This document shows, one piece after another, positions 1 to 7,276 of a DNA stretch of 35,344 bases. This DNA is from Alphaproteobacteria bacterium. GTDB lineage: Bacteria > Pseudomonadota > Alphaproteobacteria > JACZXZ01. Position 1 is the first letter of the stretch, and each line of letters begins with the position of its first letter. The stretch is from positions 1-35,344 of the forward strand of contig DASPOR010000165.1 in the NCBI GenBank assembly GCA_035625915.1. Direction: 5' to 3'. The translations under genes and the position numbers were made by a program. Below the pieces are notes generated by a model. It ran no database searches. It saw only the letters and a list, made by a program, of their open reading frames with translations, and had not been told where the DNA came from.

Positions 1-301
1 CGCCGCGTCGAACCATTCAATGGACCCTGATGCACCGCGCTTGGCCGAAGGACGGAGGTATCGGCGAAGTGGAAATACGCACGGTTCCCTTTCCCTGCAC
101 TGGCATTGTGCCAGCCATCTGAAAACAGAACGTTAAGGGAGATTTCGCCGGGGTTGGGCGGCGGCGTGTGTGCCGGCTTAAATAACGAGGAAGTCTTGTA
201 TTATAAATCGGCTATTTTCTTGACTTTTCCGATCACGGGATGCACTTATCCACCAGAATTCTCGTACAATATCAAGATATACGATTGAAAAAGGTAAAAT
301 T
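1..301. other. 5' flanking region, no confident gene
   Basis: No gene can be supported. Reading frame 3 is open from the left edge to a TGA at 120-122 and could be the last ~39 codons of a gene that starts outside the window, but it shows no recognisable motif. From about 180 onward the composition is clearly AT-richer than the rest of the window, as expected for a promoter region of the ATP-grasp gene that follows. A 60-codon TTG-initiated frame at 106-288 lacks a ribosome binding site and is treated as unproven. Confidence 0.5.
275..280 (+). promoter_or_regulatory. Candidate -10 box (TACAAT) for the ATP-grasp gene
   Basis: TACAAT matches the sigma70 -10 consensus at five of six positions and lies in the AT-rich leader 22 bases before the ATP-grasp ATG. 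No good -35 hexamer sits at the ideal spacing; a TTGACT at 230-235 is too far upstream for this box but could pair with ACTTAT at 254-259. Called by eye only. Confidence 0.3.
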
Positions 302-1282
302 ATGCTGAAAATCTACGTCATCCATGAGAACGAAGCGTGGACCGCACCCCTGTTGGACGCACTGGTCCATCTACAGGTTCCCCACGAATCCTGGCATCTC
401 GACCGGGGCTTCTTCGATCTCGGCGCACCCCCGCCCAAGGGCGTCTTCTATAACCGGGTCAGCCCGTCATCCCACACGCGCGGCCACCGCTTCGCCCCGG
501 AATACACGGCGGCGGTGCTCGCCTGGCTCGAAGCCCATGGACGGTGCGTGATCAACGGCAGCGGGCCATTTCGCCTTGAGCTCAGCAAGGCAGCCCAATA
601 CGCGGCACTTGAGGCGTTTGGAATCGCCGTGCCCCGCACGCTGCCGGCGGTCGGGCGCGCGGAGATTGCGGCGGCGGCGCGGCGGCTCGAAGCACCCTTC
701 ATCACCAAGCACAACCGGGCTGGCAAGGGACTTGGCGTGCATCTCTTCCGTAGCGTGGAGGCACTCGAGAACTATCTCGACGGCAGCGGCTTCGAGGATT
801 CGGTCGACGGCGTCACGCTGATCCAGCGCTACATCGAAGCACCGGCACCTTACATTACGCGCGTCGAGTTCATAGGTCGGCGATTCTTCTACGCCGTCAA
901 GGTGAACACGTCCGAAGGATTCGAGCTTTGCCCCGCGGATGAGTGTCAGGTGGGCGACGTCCTTTGCCCGACGAACGATAATGCCAGCTCGAGCGCCAAT
1001 CGCGCGGGTGGTGCGAAATTCCAGATCCTGCAGCATTTCGATAGCCCGCTCATCGAACGCTATGAGCGGTTCATGAGTGCCTATGGAATCGAAATCGCGG
1101 GCTTCGAGTTCATCACCGACTCGGCCGGGAATAGCTTCACCTACGACGTCAACATGAACACGAACTACAACGCGGAAGCTGAAGCGGTGGCGGGCCGGCA
1201 CGGAATGAAGACGCTCGCGCAATTCCTCGCGTCCGAATTTGAAAAATGCCGCGACGATGTCGTGGAGAGTTTCGCCGCCTGA
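302..1282 (+). CDS. RimK-like ATP-grasp ligase
   Basis: A 326-residue cytosolic protein of the ATP-grasp superfamily, closest in layout to RimK-type alpha-L-glutamate ligases that join a carboxylate to an amine through an acyl-phosphate. A pre-ATP-grasp region (about 1-90) is followed by the ATP-grasp fold. Residues 132-149 (PFITKHNRAGKGLGVHLF) are the nucleotide-binding lysine and glycine-rich loop. Residues 269-290 contain E269 and the D282-x-N284 metal-binding motif near the end (YDVNMNTNYN). An AAAGG ribosome binding site stands 8 bases before the ATG. It is a single gene, convergent with the MlaC-like gene downstream, so the context gives no substrate. It could modify a peptide, a cofactor or a small molecule; the family call is firm, the reaction is not. 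Confidence 0.8.
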   Translation: MLKIYVIHENEAWTAPLLDALVHLQVPHESWHLDRGFFDLGAPPPKGVFYNRVSPSSHTRGHRFAPEYTAAVLAWLEAHGRCVINGSGPFRLELSKAAQYAALEAFGIAVPRTLPAVGRAEIAAAARRLEAPFITKHNRAGKGLGVHLFRSVEALENYLDGSGFEDSVDGVTLIQRYIEAPAPYITRVEFIGRRFFYAVKVNTSEGFELCPADECQVGDVLCPTNDNASSSANRAGGAKFQILQHFDSPLIERYERFMSAYGIEIAGFEFITDSAGNSFTYDVNMNTNYNAEAEAVAGRHGMKTLAQFLASEFEKCRDDVVESFAA

Positions 1283-1380
1283 CAGTTTATTCGAGACAAA
1301 TTCGACCGGGGCCGCGCACGACATCCGCCCCTGCTACCGGATCTCGCATATCTCGCCGAACGAGAGCGATCCCGCCCCGA

Positions 1381-2022
1381 TCAACTCGGGTTCGAATCCG
1401 CGTGGAGATTATTCACGCGGGTGCGCAATTCGCTGATCAGGCCGTCAAGGCCGGAGCGCTGGATGACGGAGGCGAATTCCTGGCGCTGCGTGAGGGCCAT
1501 GCTCACCCCCTCGACGACGACGTCGATGATCTTGAGCTGGCCCTTGATTTCGCGGACACGCCACGCGGCCTTGAGCGGTTCGCCGTCAGGGCGCTTAATT
1601 TCCGTCTCGACGAGCGCGTCACTGTCGGCAAACGGTTGCGCGTTCACGATGGCGAACGTTTCGCCTTTGTAAGCGCCGAGGCGCCGGGCGTAGCTATTGA
1701 GCACCCATGTCGAGAAAAGCTGCTGATATTCCTGCTGCTGTTCCGGTGTCGCGGTATGCCAGGAATTGCCGAGGACGAACCGGCCGATGAGTTCGAGATC
1801 GAATCCTTCTCGCACGATTTTCTTGAACTCTTCCTGATGCTGCGGTGCTTCGGATTCATTGTATTTCGCGAGCATCACCACGGCGCGATTGCCGAGATCC
1901 TGTACAAACTTCGACGCTTGTTCGGGCGAGGTGTGTACGTCAGCTGCACGTGCGGAAAGAGAGGCAAAGCCGAGGAATAGAAGAAGCGTGACAAACGGTG
2001 TGAGCAACCTAGTGCCTATCAT
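1381..2022 (-). CDS. MlaC/Ttg2D-family periplasmic phospholipid-binding protein (paralogue 1)
   Basis: 213 residues beginning with a signal peptide (MIGTRLLTPFVTLLLFLGFA...ARA, cleavage near residue 26), then a single MlaC/Tol_Tol_Ttg2 domain. Typical family positions are present: the FDLELIGRFVLG segment, the FSTWVLNSYARRLGAY helix, and the C-terminal GVSMALTQRQEFA block. MlaC proteins shuttle phospholipid between the outer membrane and the inner-membrane MlaFEDB ABC complex; alphaproteobacteria also carry relatives linked to hopanoids (HpnM). A GGAGG lies 6 bases before the ATG. It shares the GVSMALTQRQEFA block exactly with the next gene upstream (2430-3080), so the two are paralogues. No mlaA, mlaD, mlaE or mlaF is in the window, so partner and lipid are unknown. 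Confidence 0.85.
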   Translation of the reverse strand: MIGTRLLTPFVTLLLFLGFASLSARAADVHTSPEQASKFVQDLGNRAVVMLAKYNESEAPQHQEEFKKIVREGFDLELIGRFVLGNSWHTATPEQQQEYQQLFSTWVLNSYARRLGAYKGETFAIVNAQPFADSDALVETEIKRPDGEPLKAAWRVREIKGQLKIIDVVVEGVSMALTQRQEFASVIQRSGLDGLISELRTRVNNLHADSNPS

Positions 2023-2429
2023 CGTGACCTCCGCATAGTACCCCGACGTTTCTTCAACGTGCCGGTTTTCGCAACGCCAGAAATACGTCGCAACGACGAT
2101 TCCCCTGCGCGGACTGCCGATCTACCCCATCGTCCGAGTGCTTGCGCATGAATGTGACGGCCGATTGTGGCGTCATCAAGTCTAGCGCCGAGCCCGAGGC
2201 AGATTCGCCGGCGATATAGCGGCCATGAGCCAAGACTCATCCTTCAGTGCCAGTCGGAAAGAATAGGGGCACATTTTTGATTTCGAATGAAAAAGTCCTG
2301 CTGGGACTCCCGATCGCGACGAGCGGCTGCCACAGGTCGTGACAATTTCAAGCCCATGGTGCCATGGGCAGGTCCGATGCCGACCAATGCCCCATGTCCG
2401 TGTTGAAACCGATATCGCGATGGCACACG
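2023..2429. other. Intergenic spacer between the two MlaC-like genes
   Basis: About 400 bases separate the paralogues. Short open frames here read as low-bias, arginine-rich translations and are not supported. The stretch holds a perfect 8-bp-arm palindrome at 2352-2369 and should carry the promoter of paralogue 1, though no convincing -35/-10 pair was found. Confidence 0.5.
2352..2369. repeat. Perfect palindrome GCCCATGG-tg-CCATGGGC
   Basis: Two 8-base arms are exact reverse complements around a 2-base centre. It lies about 60 bases past the stop of MlaC paralogue 2. On the minus strand no T-run follows it, so it is not a convincing intrinsic terminator; it could be a weak transcript-end hairpin or a binding site for a dimeric regulator of paralogue 1. 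Confidence 0.5.
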
Positions 2430-3080
2430 TCATTCCGACGACGCGTCGCCGGCGGTGGTGGCCCCACCGGCAAATTGTCGGTTCTGTGCGCGCAGGGATT
2501 CGAGAAGCCCGTCGAGCCCTTTGTTCTGCACCACCGCAGCAAATTCCTGGCGCTGCGTAAGCGCCATGCTGACACCCTCGATAAGCACATCGATGATCTT
2601 GTAGCCTCGATCTCCCGAGCGCACACGCCACCCTGTGTCGACCGGCTCACCGTTCGGCCGCCCGATCACACTCGTCACGAGCGCATCCGTGTCGGCCATC
2701 GGCTGGGCGCCGGTTATCTTGAAAGTCTCCCCGGAGTACGCGGCCAGGCGCCGAGCATAGGTGTTGAGGACATAAACCGCGAAGAGCTTGGAGTATTCGG
2801 CGCGCTGCGCGTCGGTCGCAGTTTGCCATGTACGGCCGAGGGCAAATCGGCCGATCGTCACGAGATCGAGCCCCTCGCTCAGAAGTGCTCGTACCCTTTT
2901 TTCCTTTTCCGCTTGGCTGAGCGACGTATCGGTCAGCGTTTTCATGGTGCGCGAACCGATATCGTCGATGAATCGCTCGGCGCGTTCCGGCGATGTCACG
3001 TCCGCGGCCGAGGCCGCGCACGGTGAAAGGATCAGGAAACTCGCAAGAACGGTTGCGACGAGCTGTCGAACAGAAATCAT
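2430..3080 (-). CDS. MlaC/Ttg2D-family periplasmic phospholipid-binding protein (paralogue 2)
   Basis: Second member of the pair, 216 residues from the chosen start. The frame stays open upstream to 3167, but the methionine at 3080 begins a normal signal peptide (MISVRQLVATVLASFLILSP...ASA), whereas the upstream extension is arginine-rich and unlike an export signal. The mature part has the same landmarks as paralogue 1: GLDLVTIGRFALGRTW, the YVLNTYARRLAAYSGETFK helix and GVSMALTQRQEFA. A short charged insert (TSLSQAEKEKRVRALL) replaces the paralogue's QHQEEFKKIV region. The gene follows the Nudix gene on the same strand after 100 bases, so the two may be co-transcribed. Role inferred from the family: carrying lipid through the periplasm. 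Confidence 0.85.
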   Translation of the reverse strand: MISVRQLVATVLASFLILSPCAASAADVTSPERAERFIDDIGSRTMKTLTDTSLSQAEKEKRVRALLSEGLDLVTIGRFALGRTWQTATDAQRAEYSKLFAVYVLNTYARRLAAYSGETFKITGAQPMADTDALVTSVIGRPNGEPVDTGWRVRSGDRGYKIIDVLIEGVSMALTQRQEFAAVVQNKGLDGLLESLRAQNRQFAGGATTAGDASSE

Positions 3081-3180
3081 GACCAGATCTCGCTCTCGAA
3101 CCGCCCGACCGGAGCGGAGACTGTCGTGAAAGCGCCGCATGTTGTCACCGCGCGGGCGCGGAGGCAACAGCTTGTTGACG

Positions 3181-3675
3181 TCAGCCGATCTCGCCCGATA
3201 CGCGCGCTATATCGAGAGGGCCAGCCGCCTTCGCGTTGGTTCGCCGTCCCTTGCGGCGGGCGGCGGCCAGTTGGATCACGCGAACGGTCTCATGCCATAG
3301 CTCAAACGACTGAAGCCGGTCGGGGGCGGTCCATGCGACTTCCGCCGCGTCGTCGCCGGCGACCGCCTCGCCCGCCCGCCATTCCGCGATAACGTCGACC
3401 AGCGTGTAGTGATACTCGACCGCCCCGGCCTCGTCCCTTGCAATGGAATCGATCACCGCCACGGTCTCCCCGATTTCCACGTCGAGGCCGGTCTCCTCCC
3501 GAACCTCGCGCCGAGCAGCCTCTGCCACGGTCTCGCCCGTCTGCTGCATGCCGCCGGGAATACTCCATTGTCCCTTGCGCGGTGGCTTGCCGCGCCGGAC
3601 CAGCAACACCTTTTCCCCGCGAAAGACGAGGGCGCCGACCCCGACGAACGGTCGTTCCGGATAGCTCCGGTTCAT
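3181..3675 (-). CDS. Nudix hydrolase
   Basis: 164 residues, close to the size of small ADP-ribose pyrophosphatase/MutT-type Nudix enzymes, which cleave nucleoside diphosphates linked to another group. The Nudix box is complete: G42-x5-E48-x7-R56-E57-V58-x-E60-E61-x-G63-L64, supplying the divalent-metal-binding glutamates. The flanking WSIPGG and VGVGALVF segments are typical. The C-terminal ~30 residues are basic (RRKGRRTNAK) and outside the domain. Start at the ATG whose product begins MNRSYPERPFVGVGALV; its Shine-Dalgarno is weak. It is divergent from the histidine kinase across the repeat-bearing spacer and lies upstream of MlaC paralogue 2. The substrate cannot be deduced from sequence. 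Confidence 0.88.
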   Translation of the reverse strand: MNRSYPERPFVGVGALVFRGEKVLLVRRGKPPRKGQWSIPGGMQQTGETVAEAARREVREETGLDVEIGETVAVIDSIARDEAGAVEYHYTLVDVIAEWRAGEAVAGDDAAEVAWTAPDRLQSFELWHETVRVIQLAAARRKGRRTNAKAAGPLDIARVSGEIG

Positions 3676-3933
3676 CGGATCTTCGCGCGAAATGTGGCGG
3701 TGGCCATGACCGCATCATAAAAGGGGCTTGGTTGATGCGGAAGGGCCGGGTGCCGCCGATGCGCCGCCCACGGAGCGATCGCGGGCGTTTTCGGCGAAGG
3801 TCGCGTAATTCTTTCATCTTTTCAGGCGCTTTCGGTGTAAATTCAGATTAGCCGATGGCCGCCGCAATGTGTCGTCCGGCGCCAACGGGCCGAAGAGTTG
3901 CGGGCGGGGCGCACGATCCGCAAAAAACGAACC

Positions 3934-4011
3934 CCTCGTGTGGCAAATCCGAACTTCGCCGCATTTGGGGGCGGGACTGGGAGCGAATTTCGGATTCAAA
4001 GCCACACGAGG
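3934..4011. repeat. Dispersed palindromic repeat, copy 1
   Basis: Left arm 3934-3959 (CCTCGTGTGGCAAATCCGAA then CTTCGC) and right arm 3983-4011, whose reverse complement starts CCTCGTGTGGCTTTGAATCC and ends GAAATTCGC. The arms match except for a 3-base insertion and one substitution; the loop is about 23 bases. It shares the cores TCGTGTGGC and AATCCGAAATTCGC with the copies at 29342-29366 and 30285-30356. Size and intergenic location resemble REP/MITE-type elements; no transposase is nearby. Confidence 0.75.
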
Positions 4012-4024
4012 AATATGTTGTTTC

Positions 4025-4100
4025 TAGTGTGGTATCCGGATTTGAAGTTCCTGAATGCGGATGCCACCAAAATGCAAGGAACTTCAAATTCGCCACACTA
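4025..4100. repeat. Dispersed palindromic repeat, copy 2 (diverged)
   Basis: Left arm 4025-4052 (TAGTGTGGTATCC...GAAGTTCCT) and right arm 4077-4100, whose reverse complement is TAGTGTGGCGAATTTGAAGTTCCT without the 4-base insert of the left arm. It lies 14 bases after copy 1 and ends at the AGGA that serves as ribosome binding site of the histidine kinase gene. The GTGTGGC/GAATTTGAA cores relate it to copy 1, with private changes shared by both of its arms. Confidence 0.7.
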
Positions 4101-4113
4101 AGGACGCACGAAA

Positions 4114-5559
4114 TTGGTGAAAAATGACGCGATCGCCGGTAGTGGGCCGCCGGGCAACGGCCGAGCGGGCGATGTGCGGCTCGATCCTGCGGACACCGCC
4201 GACGCGATTCGGGCGGAGCAGATCCGCGTCCTTTATCGAGCACCGATCGCAACGCTCGTAAACCTCGTCAACGCGCCGATCGTGGCCATCGTCGTTTGGA
4301 GCGACTATCCCAGATGGGTGCTGATTGCATGGGTGGCCGCATTCTGGATCGTCATTCCGATTCGGGCGGTCCTGTGGCGCAACTATGTGCGCGGCCCCCG
4401 CGTACCTCAGTCGACCGACATGTGGGCCCGCCGCTTCGTGATCGGCACAGCCGTCACAGGATGTCTCTGGGGACTCGCGGGTTCCGTCGTGTTCATCTCC
4501 CCTCACGAGACCTATCGCGTCTTCGTGGCCTTCGTACTCGCGGGAATGTGCGCGGGTGCCGTCGGATCGAATGCAGTTTATTTTCCCGCGTTGCTTGCCT
4601 TCATGGCGCCCACGCTTGCGCCGGCGACAATAGCGTTCTTCCTGAGGGGCGACCTCGTGTCTCTCGGGATGGGTGTCCTTGCGATCGTTTTCGGTGTCGC
4701 CTTGGCGCTCATCGGACGCGACCTCAATCGCTCGCTTGCGGACGGCTTTCGCCTCCAGTTCGAGAACGCGGCACTGATCCGGAATCTGACCGTGGCGCGC
4801 GATGCGGCCGAGGCGGCCTCGGAAGCCAAGTCGCGATTTCTCGCGCACATGAGCCACGAGCTTAGAACCCCATTGAATGCGATCATCGGCTTTTCCGAAA
4901 TGTTCGCAGCGGAATTGTTCGGCAAGTTGCCGAACCCGGAATACATCACCTATAGCCGCTTCATTTATGAAGGTGCGCAGCATCTCCTTGCCATGATCAA
5001 GGAAATTCTCGATTTCTCGAAGATGCAAACCGGTGCGGTGACGCTTGAAGATGACGCGATCTCGCTTCCGCAATCGGTCGAATCCTGCCTCCAGCCCTTC
5101 GCCGATCAATTTCGCGCCAAGGGCCTTGCCCTCGATGTCGACGTTTCTCCGTCGCTTCCCTCGCTCAGGGCCGACGACGTGAGGTTTCGGCAGATCTTGA
5201 CCTCGCTTGTCTCCAACGCCGTCAAGTTCACCGCGACTGGCGGACGAATCCGTGTTGGCGCAATGCTGGACGGGACCGGGGCCATCGTTCTCTCCATCTC
5301 GGATACCGGGATCGGCATGCGGGAATCGGACATTCCGAAGGCGATAGCACCCTTCGCCCAGCTCGACGATTCGTTCGCCAAGAGGCATGCGGGCATCGGT
5401 CTCGGCCTGCCGCTCGCAAAGGGACTCGTCGAGATCCACGGCGGCACCTTGACGGTCGAAAGCGAATTTGGGCGGGGCACAACCGTAACGATTCGCTTTC
5501 CGCCGGGTCGCACGCTGCCGGCTCCGGCGACTTCCGCCCCGGCGACAAGCGTTTCCTGA
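4114..5559 (+). CDS. Membrane sensor histidine kinase (orphan)
   Basis: 481 residues. The first ~35 residues are probably cytosolic, then six hydrophobic segments lie at about 44-62, 69-88, 108-128, 136-158, 160-177 and 181-200, with no evident periplasmic sensor domain. The HisKA dimerisation domain carries FLAHMSHELRTPLN with phospho-acceptor H248. The HATPase_c domain has the N box with N368 (SLVSNAVKFT), the G1 box DTGIGM at 397-402 and the G2 box GIGLGL at 427-432. This is the PleC/DivJ-like class common in alphaproteobacteria. Initiation is probably TTG at 4114, 9 bases after AGGA; a GTG at 4117 is the next codon and an equal alternative. No response regulator is adjacent, so its partner is elsewhere. 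The short Pro/Ala-Thr tail is unstructured. Confidence 0.9.
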   Translation: MVKNDAIAGSGPPGNGRAGDVRLDPADTADAIRAEQIRVLYRAPIATLVNLVNAPIVAIVVWSDYPRWVLIAWVAAFWIVIPIRAVLWRNYVRGPRVPQSTDMWARRFVIGTAVTGCLWGLAGSVVFISPHETYRVFVAFVLAGMCAGAVGSNAVYFPALLAFMAPTLAPATIAFFLRGDLVSLGMGVLAIVFGVALALIGRDLNRSLADGFRLQFENAALIRNLTVARDAAEAASEAKSRFLAHMSHELRTPLNAIIGFSEMFAAELFGKLPNPEYITYSRFIYEGAQHLLAMIKEILDFSKMQTGAVTLEDDAISLPQSVESCLQPFADQFRAKGLALDVDVSPSLPSLRADDVRFRQILTSLVSNAVKFTATGGRIRVGAMLDGTGAIVLSISDTGIGMRESDIPKAIAPFAQLDDSFAKRHAGIGLGLPLAKGLVEIHGGTLTVESEFGRGTTVTIRFPPGRTLPAPATSAPATSVS

Positions 5560-5677
5560 TACGGTTGTCGATCGAAGGCGTGCGAACTTGCGTGGCGCGC
5601 GCTAATGTTGCCGATGGAACGCAATGTCGTTGCCGGCCAGGGTGGGCCGCGGCGACGGCCTGAGCGAGCTGGATGTC

Positions 5678-7207
5678 ATGGCTGAAACGATTGCAATCGA
5701 ACCGGGAGCGATCGGTCTCGGCGATCTTCGCAAGCTGCTCGAAGGTGCTTGCGCCGAACTGCACGAGAGTGCCTGGCCCAAGGTGGCGGCGGCGGCGGCG
5801 ACCGTGGCGCGCCTTGCGGCGAAGGGCCAGCCCATTTACGGCGTCAATACCGGATTCGGCAAGCTCTCGACGACGCATATTCCGGATCGCGAACTCGCCG
5901 AGCTGCAACGCCGCCTTCTCCTGTCGCACATGGCGGGCGTCGGTGAAGCGCTTCCGGACAGGATCGTGCACGCGATCCTCGTGCTCAAGGCGGCGGCCCT
6001 CGCCCGCGGCCATTCGGGCTGCCGCCGGCAGGTGATCGATAATCTGCTGGCACTTGCCAACGCGGGTGTTTATCCGATCGTGCCGGCCAAAGGCTCGGTC
6101 GGCGCCTCGGGCGACCTGGCCCCGCTCGCCCACTTGTCGGCGGCGCTGATCGGCTTCGGCGAGGTCCGGTTCAAGGGCGTGCGCATGCCAGCCGGGGACG
6201 GCCTCGCCCATGCGGGCTTGGTCCCGATGACGCTCGGGCCCAAAGAGGGCCTCGCCCTCATCAACGGCACGCAAGTCTCGACCGCACTTGCCCTTGCCGG
6301 CCTTTTCGCCGCGGAGGATATCTTCGCCGCTGCCTTGGTCTCGGGCGCGTTGAGCGTGGATGCAAGCCTCGGGGCCGACACGCCGTTCGATCCGCGCATC
6401 CACGCCATACGTGGCCAGCCTGGCCAGATTGCGGTCGCCGGGGTGCTTCTGCGACTTTTGGAAGGCAGCGAAATCCGCCGCTCCCATTTGAGCGGGGACG
6501 AGCGCGTTCAGGACCCCTATTCGCTTCGCTGCCAACCCCAGGTCATGGGTGCGTGCCTCGACAATTTGCGCTTCGCGGCCGACGTGATCGGGCGGGAGGC
6601 CAACGGTGTTTCGGATAATCCATTGGTGTTCCCCGAACGCGATGAGGTGATCTCGGGCGGCAATTTCCACGCCGAGCCGGTTGCGATGGCGGCGGATGTC
6701 ATGGCGCTGGCACTCGCCGAAATCGGGGCAATCGCCGAACGGCGCGTAGCGCTCCTGACCGACGCCAATCTGAGTTTTGGCCTGCCGCCGTTTCTCGTCC
6801 GCGAACCCGGCTTGAACTCGGGCTTCATGCTCCCGCAGGTGACCGCGGCCGCCCTTGTGAGCGAGAACCGAGCACTCGCAACACCCTCGAGTGTCGACAG
6901 CCTGCCAACCTCCGCCAACCAGGAAGACCATGTGAGCATGGCGACCTACGCCGCCCGGCGCACGAACACCATGGCCGAGAATTCGCGCAACATCGTGGCG
7001 ATCGAGATCCTGGCCGCCGTGCAGGGGATCGAGCTGCGACGTCCGCTCAAATCGAGTGCGCGCCTGGAAGAGGTCGTCTCCGCGGTACGCGCGCGCGTAG
7101 GCAGCTACGAGGTCGATCGGCCGCACGCACCCGATATCGCGAGCATTGCCGAGCTCATCGAAGCCGGGCGGTTTCGCGAGTTCGCGGGCATGCCGATATT
7201 GCCTTGA
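5678..7207 (+). CDS. hutH: Histidine ammonia-lyase
   Basis: 509 residues from the ATG at 5678, the usual length for bacterial histidine ammonia-lyase, which converts L-histidine to trans-urocanate and ammonia in the cytosol. The Ala143-Ser144-Gly145 triad in GSVGASGDLAPLAH forms the MIO electrophile, one residue from the Pseudomonas putida numbering, which supports this start over the in-frame ATG at 5624. Also present: the catalytic Tyr in QPIYGVNTGFGKLS (Y54), LLLSHMAGVGE, whose Ser-His fits histidine rather than tyrosine or phenylalanine specificity, and SANQEDHVSM with the conserved Glu. hutU, hutI, hutG and the HutC repressor are not in the window; instead a DenD-like dehydrogenase and an SDR follow on the same strand. 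Confidence 0.93.
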   Translation: MAETIAIEPGAIGLGDLRKLLEGACAELHESAWPKVAAAAATVARLAAKGQPIYGVNTGFGKLSTTHIPDRELAELQRRLLLSHMAGVGEALPDRIVHAILVLKAAALARGHSGCRRQVIDNLLALANAGVYPIVPAKGSVGASGDLAPLAHLSAALIGFGEVRFKGVRMPAGDGLAHAGLVPMTLGPKEGLALINGTQVSTALALAGLFAAEDIFAAALVSGALSVDASLGADTPFDPRIHAIRGQPGQIAVAGVLLRLLEGSEIRRSHLSGDERVQDPYSLRCQPQVMGACLDNLRFAADVIGREANGVSDNPLVFPERDEVISGGNFHAEPVAMAADVMALALAEIGAIAERRVALLTDANLSFGLPPFLVREPGLNSGFMLPQVTAAALVSENRALATPSSVDSLPTSANQEDHVSMATYAARRTNTMAENSRNIVAIEILAAVQGIELRRPLKSSARLEEVVSAVRARVGSYEVDRPHAPDIASIAELIEAGRFREFAGMPILP

Positions 7208-7276
7208 CGCTGGCTGTCGGTTCGGCGCTCACTCCCGGCAACGAAAGAATCGCATGCTTGGGGAGGCAACGGCGTC

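Larger units (their letters stand above)
3676..4113. other. Divergent intergenic region with two palindromic repeats
   Basis: The 438-base gap between the divergent Nudix and histidine kinase genes holds no supported gene. Its right half is almost entirely two back-to-back inverted repeats (3934-4011 and 4025-4100) of the dispersed family also found near 29.35 and 30.3 kb. The left half is AT-richer around 3805-3850, a plausible place for promoters, but no clear hexamer pair was found. Frames here only read through the repeats. Confidence 0.6.

Noticed and set aside
2182-2650. Several 60-150 codon frames between the MlaC-like genes
   Set aside because: No ribosome binding sites, mutually overlapping, Arg/Cys-rich translations.
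2430-3167. Longer MlaC paralogue 2 starting at 3167
   Set aside because: The 29-residue extension is Arg-rich and would bury the signal peptide that starts at 3080.
3934-4100. CRISPR array
   Set aside because: The repeats are inverted pairs, not regularly spaced direct repeats, and no cas gene is present.
3855-4127. 90-codon plus-strand frame before the histidine kinase
   Set aside because: Almost wholly made of the two palindromic repeats and reads past the kinase start.
4084-5439. 451-codon minus-strand open frame opposite the histidine kinase
   Set aside because: Shadow of a well-supported kinase; translation is charged and lacks any domain.
5228-7126. 632-codon minus-strand open frame opposite hutH
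   Set aside because: Antisense to a gene with a complete active site; high-GC DNA leaves such frames open, and the translation is Arg/His/Gly-rich with no motif.
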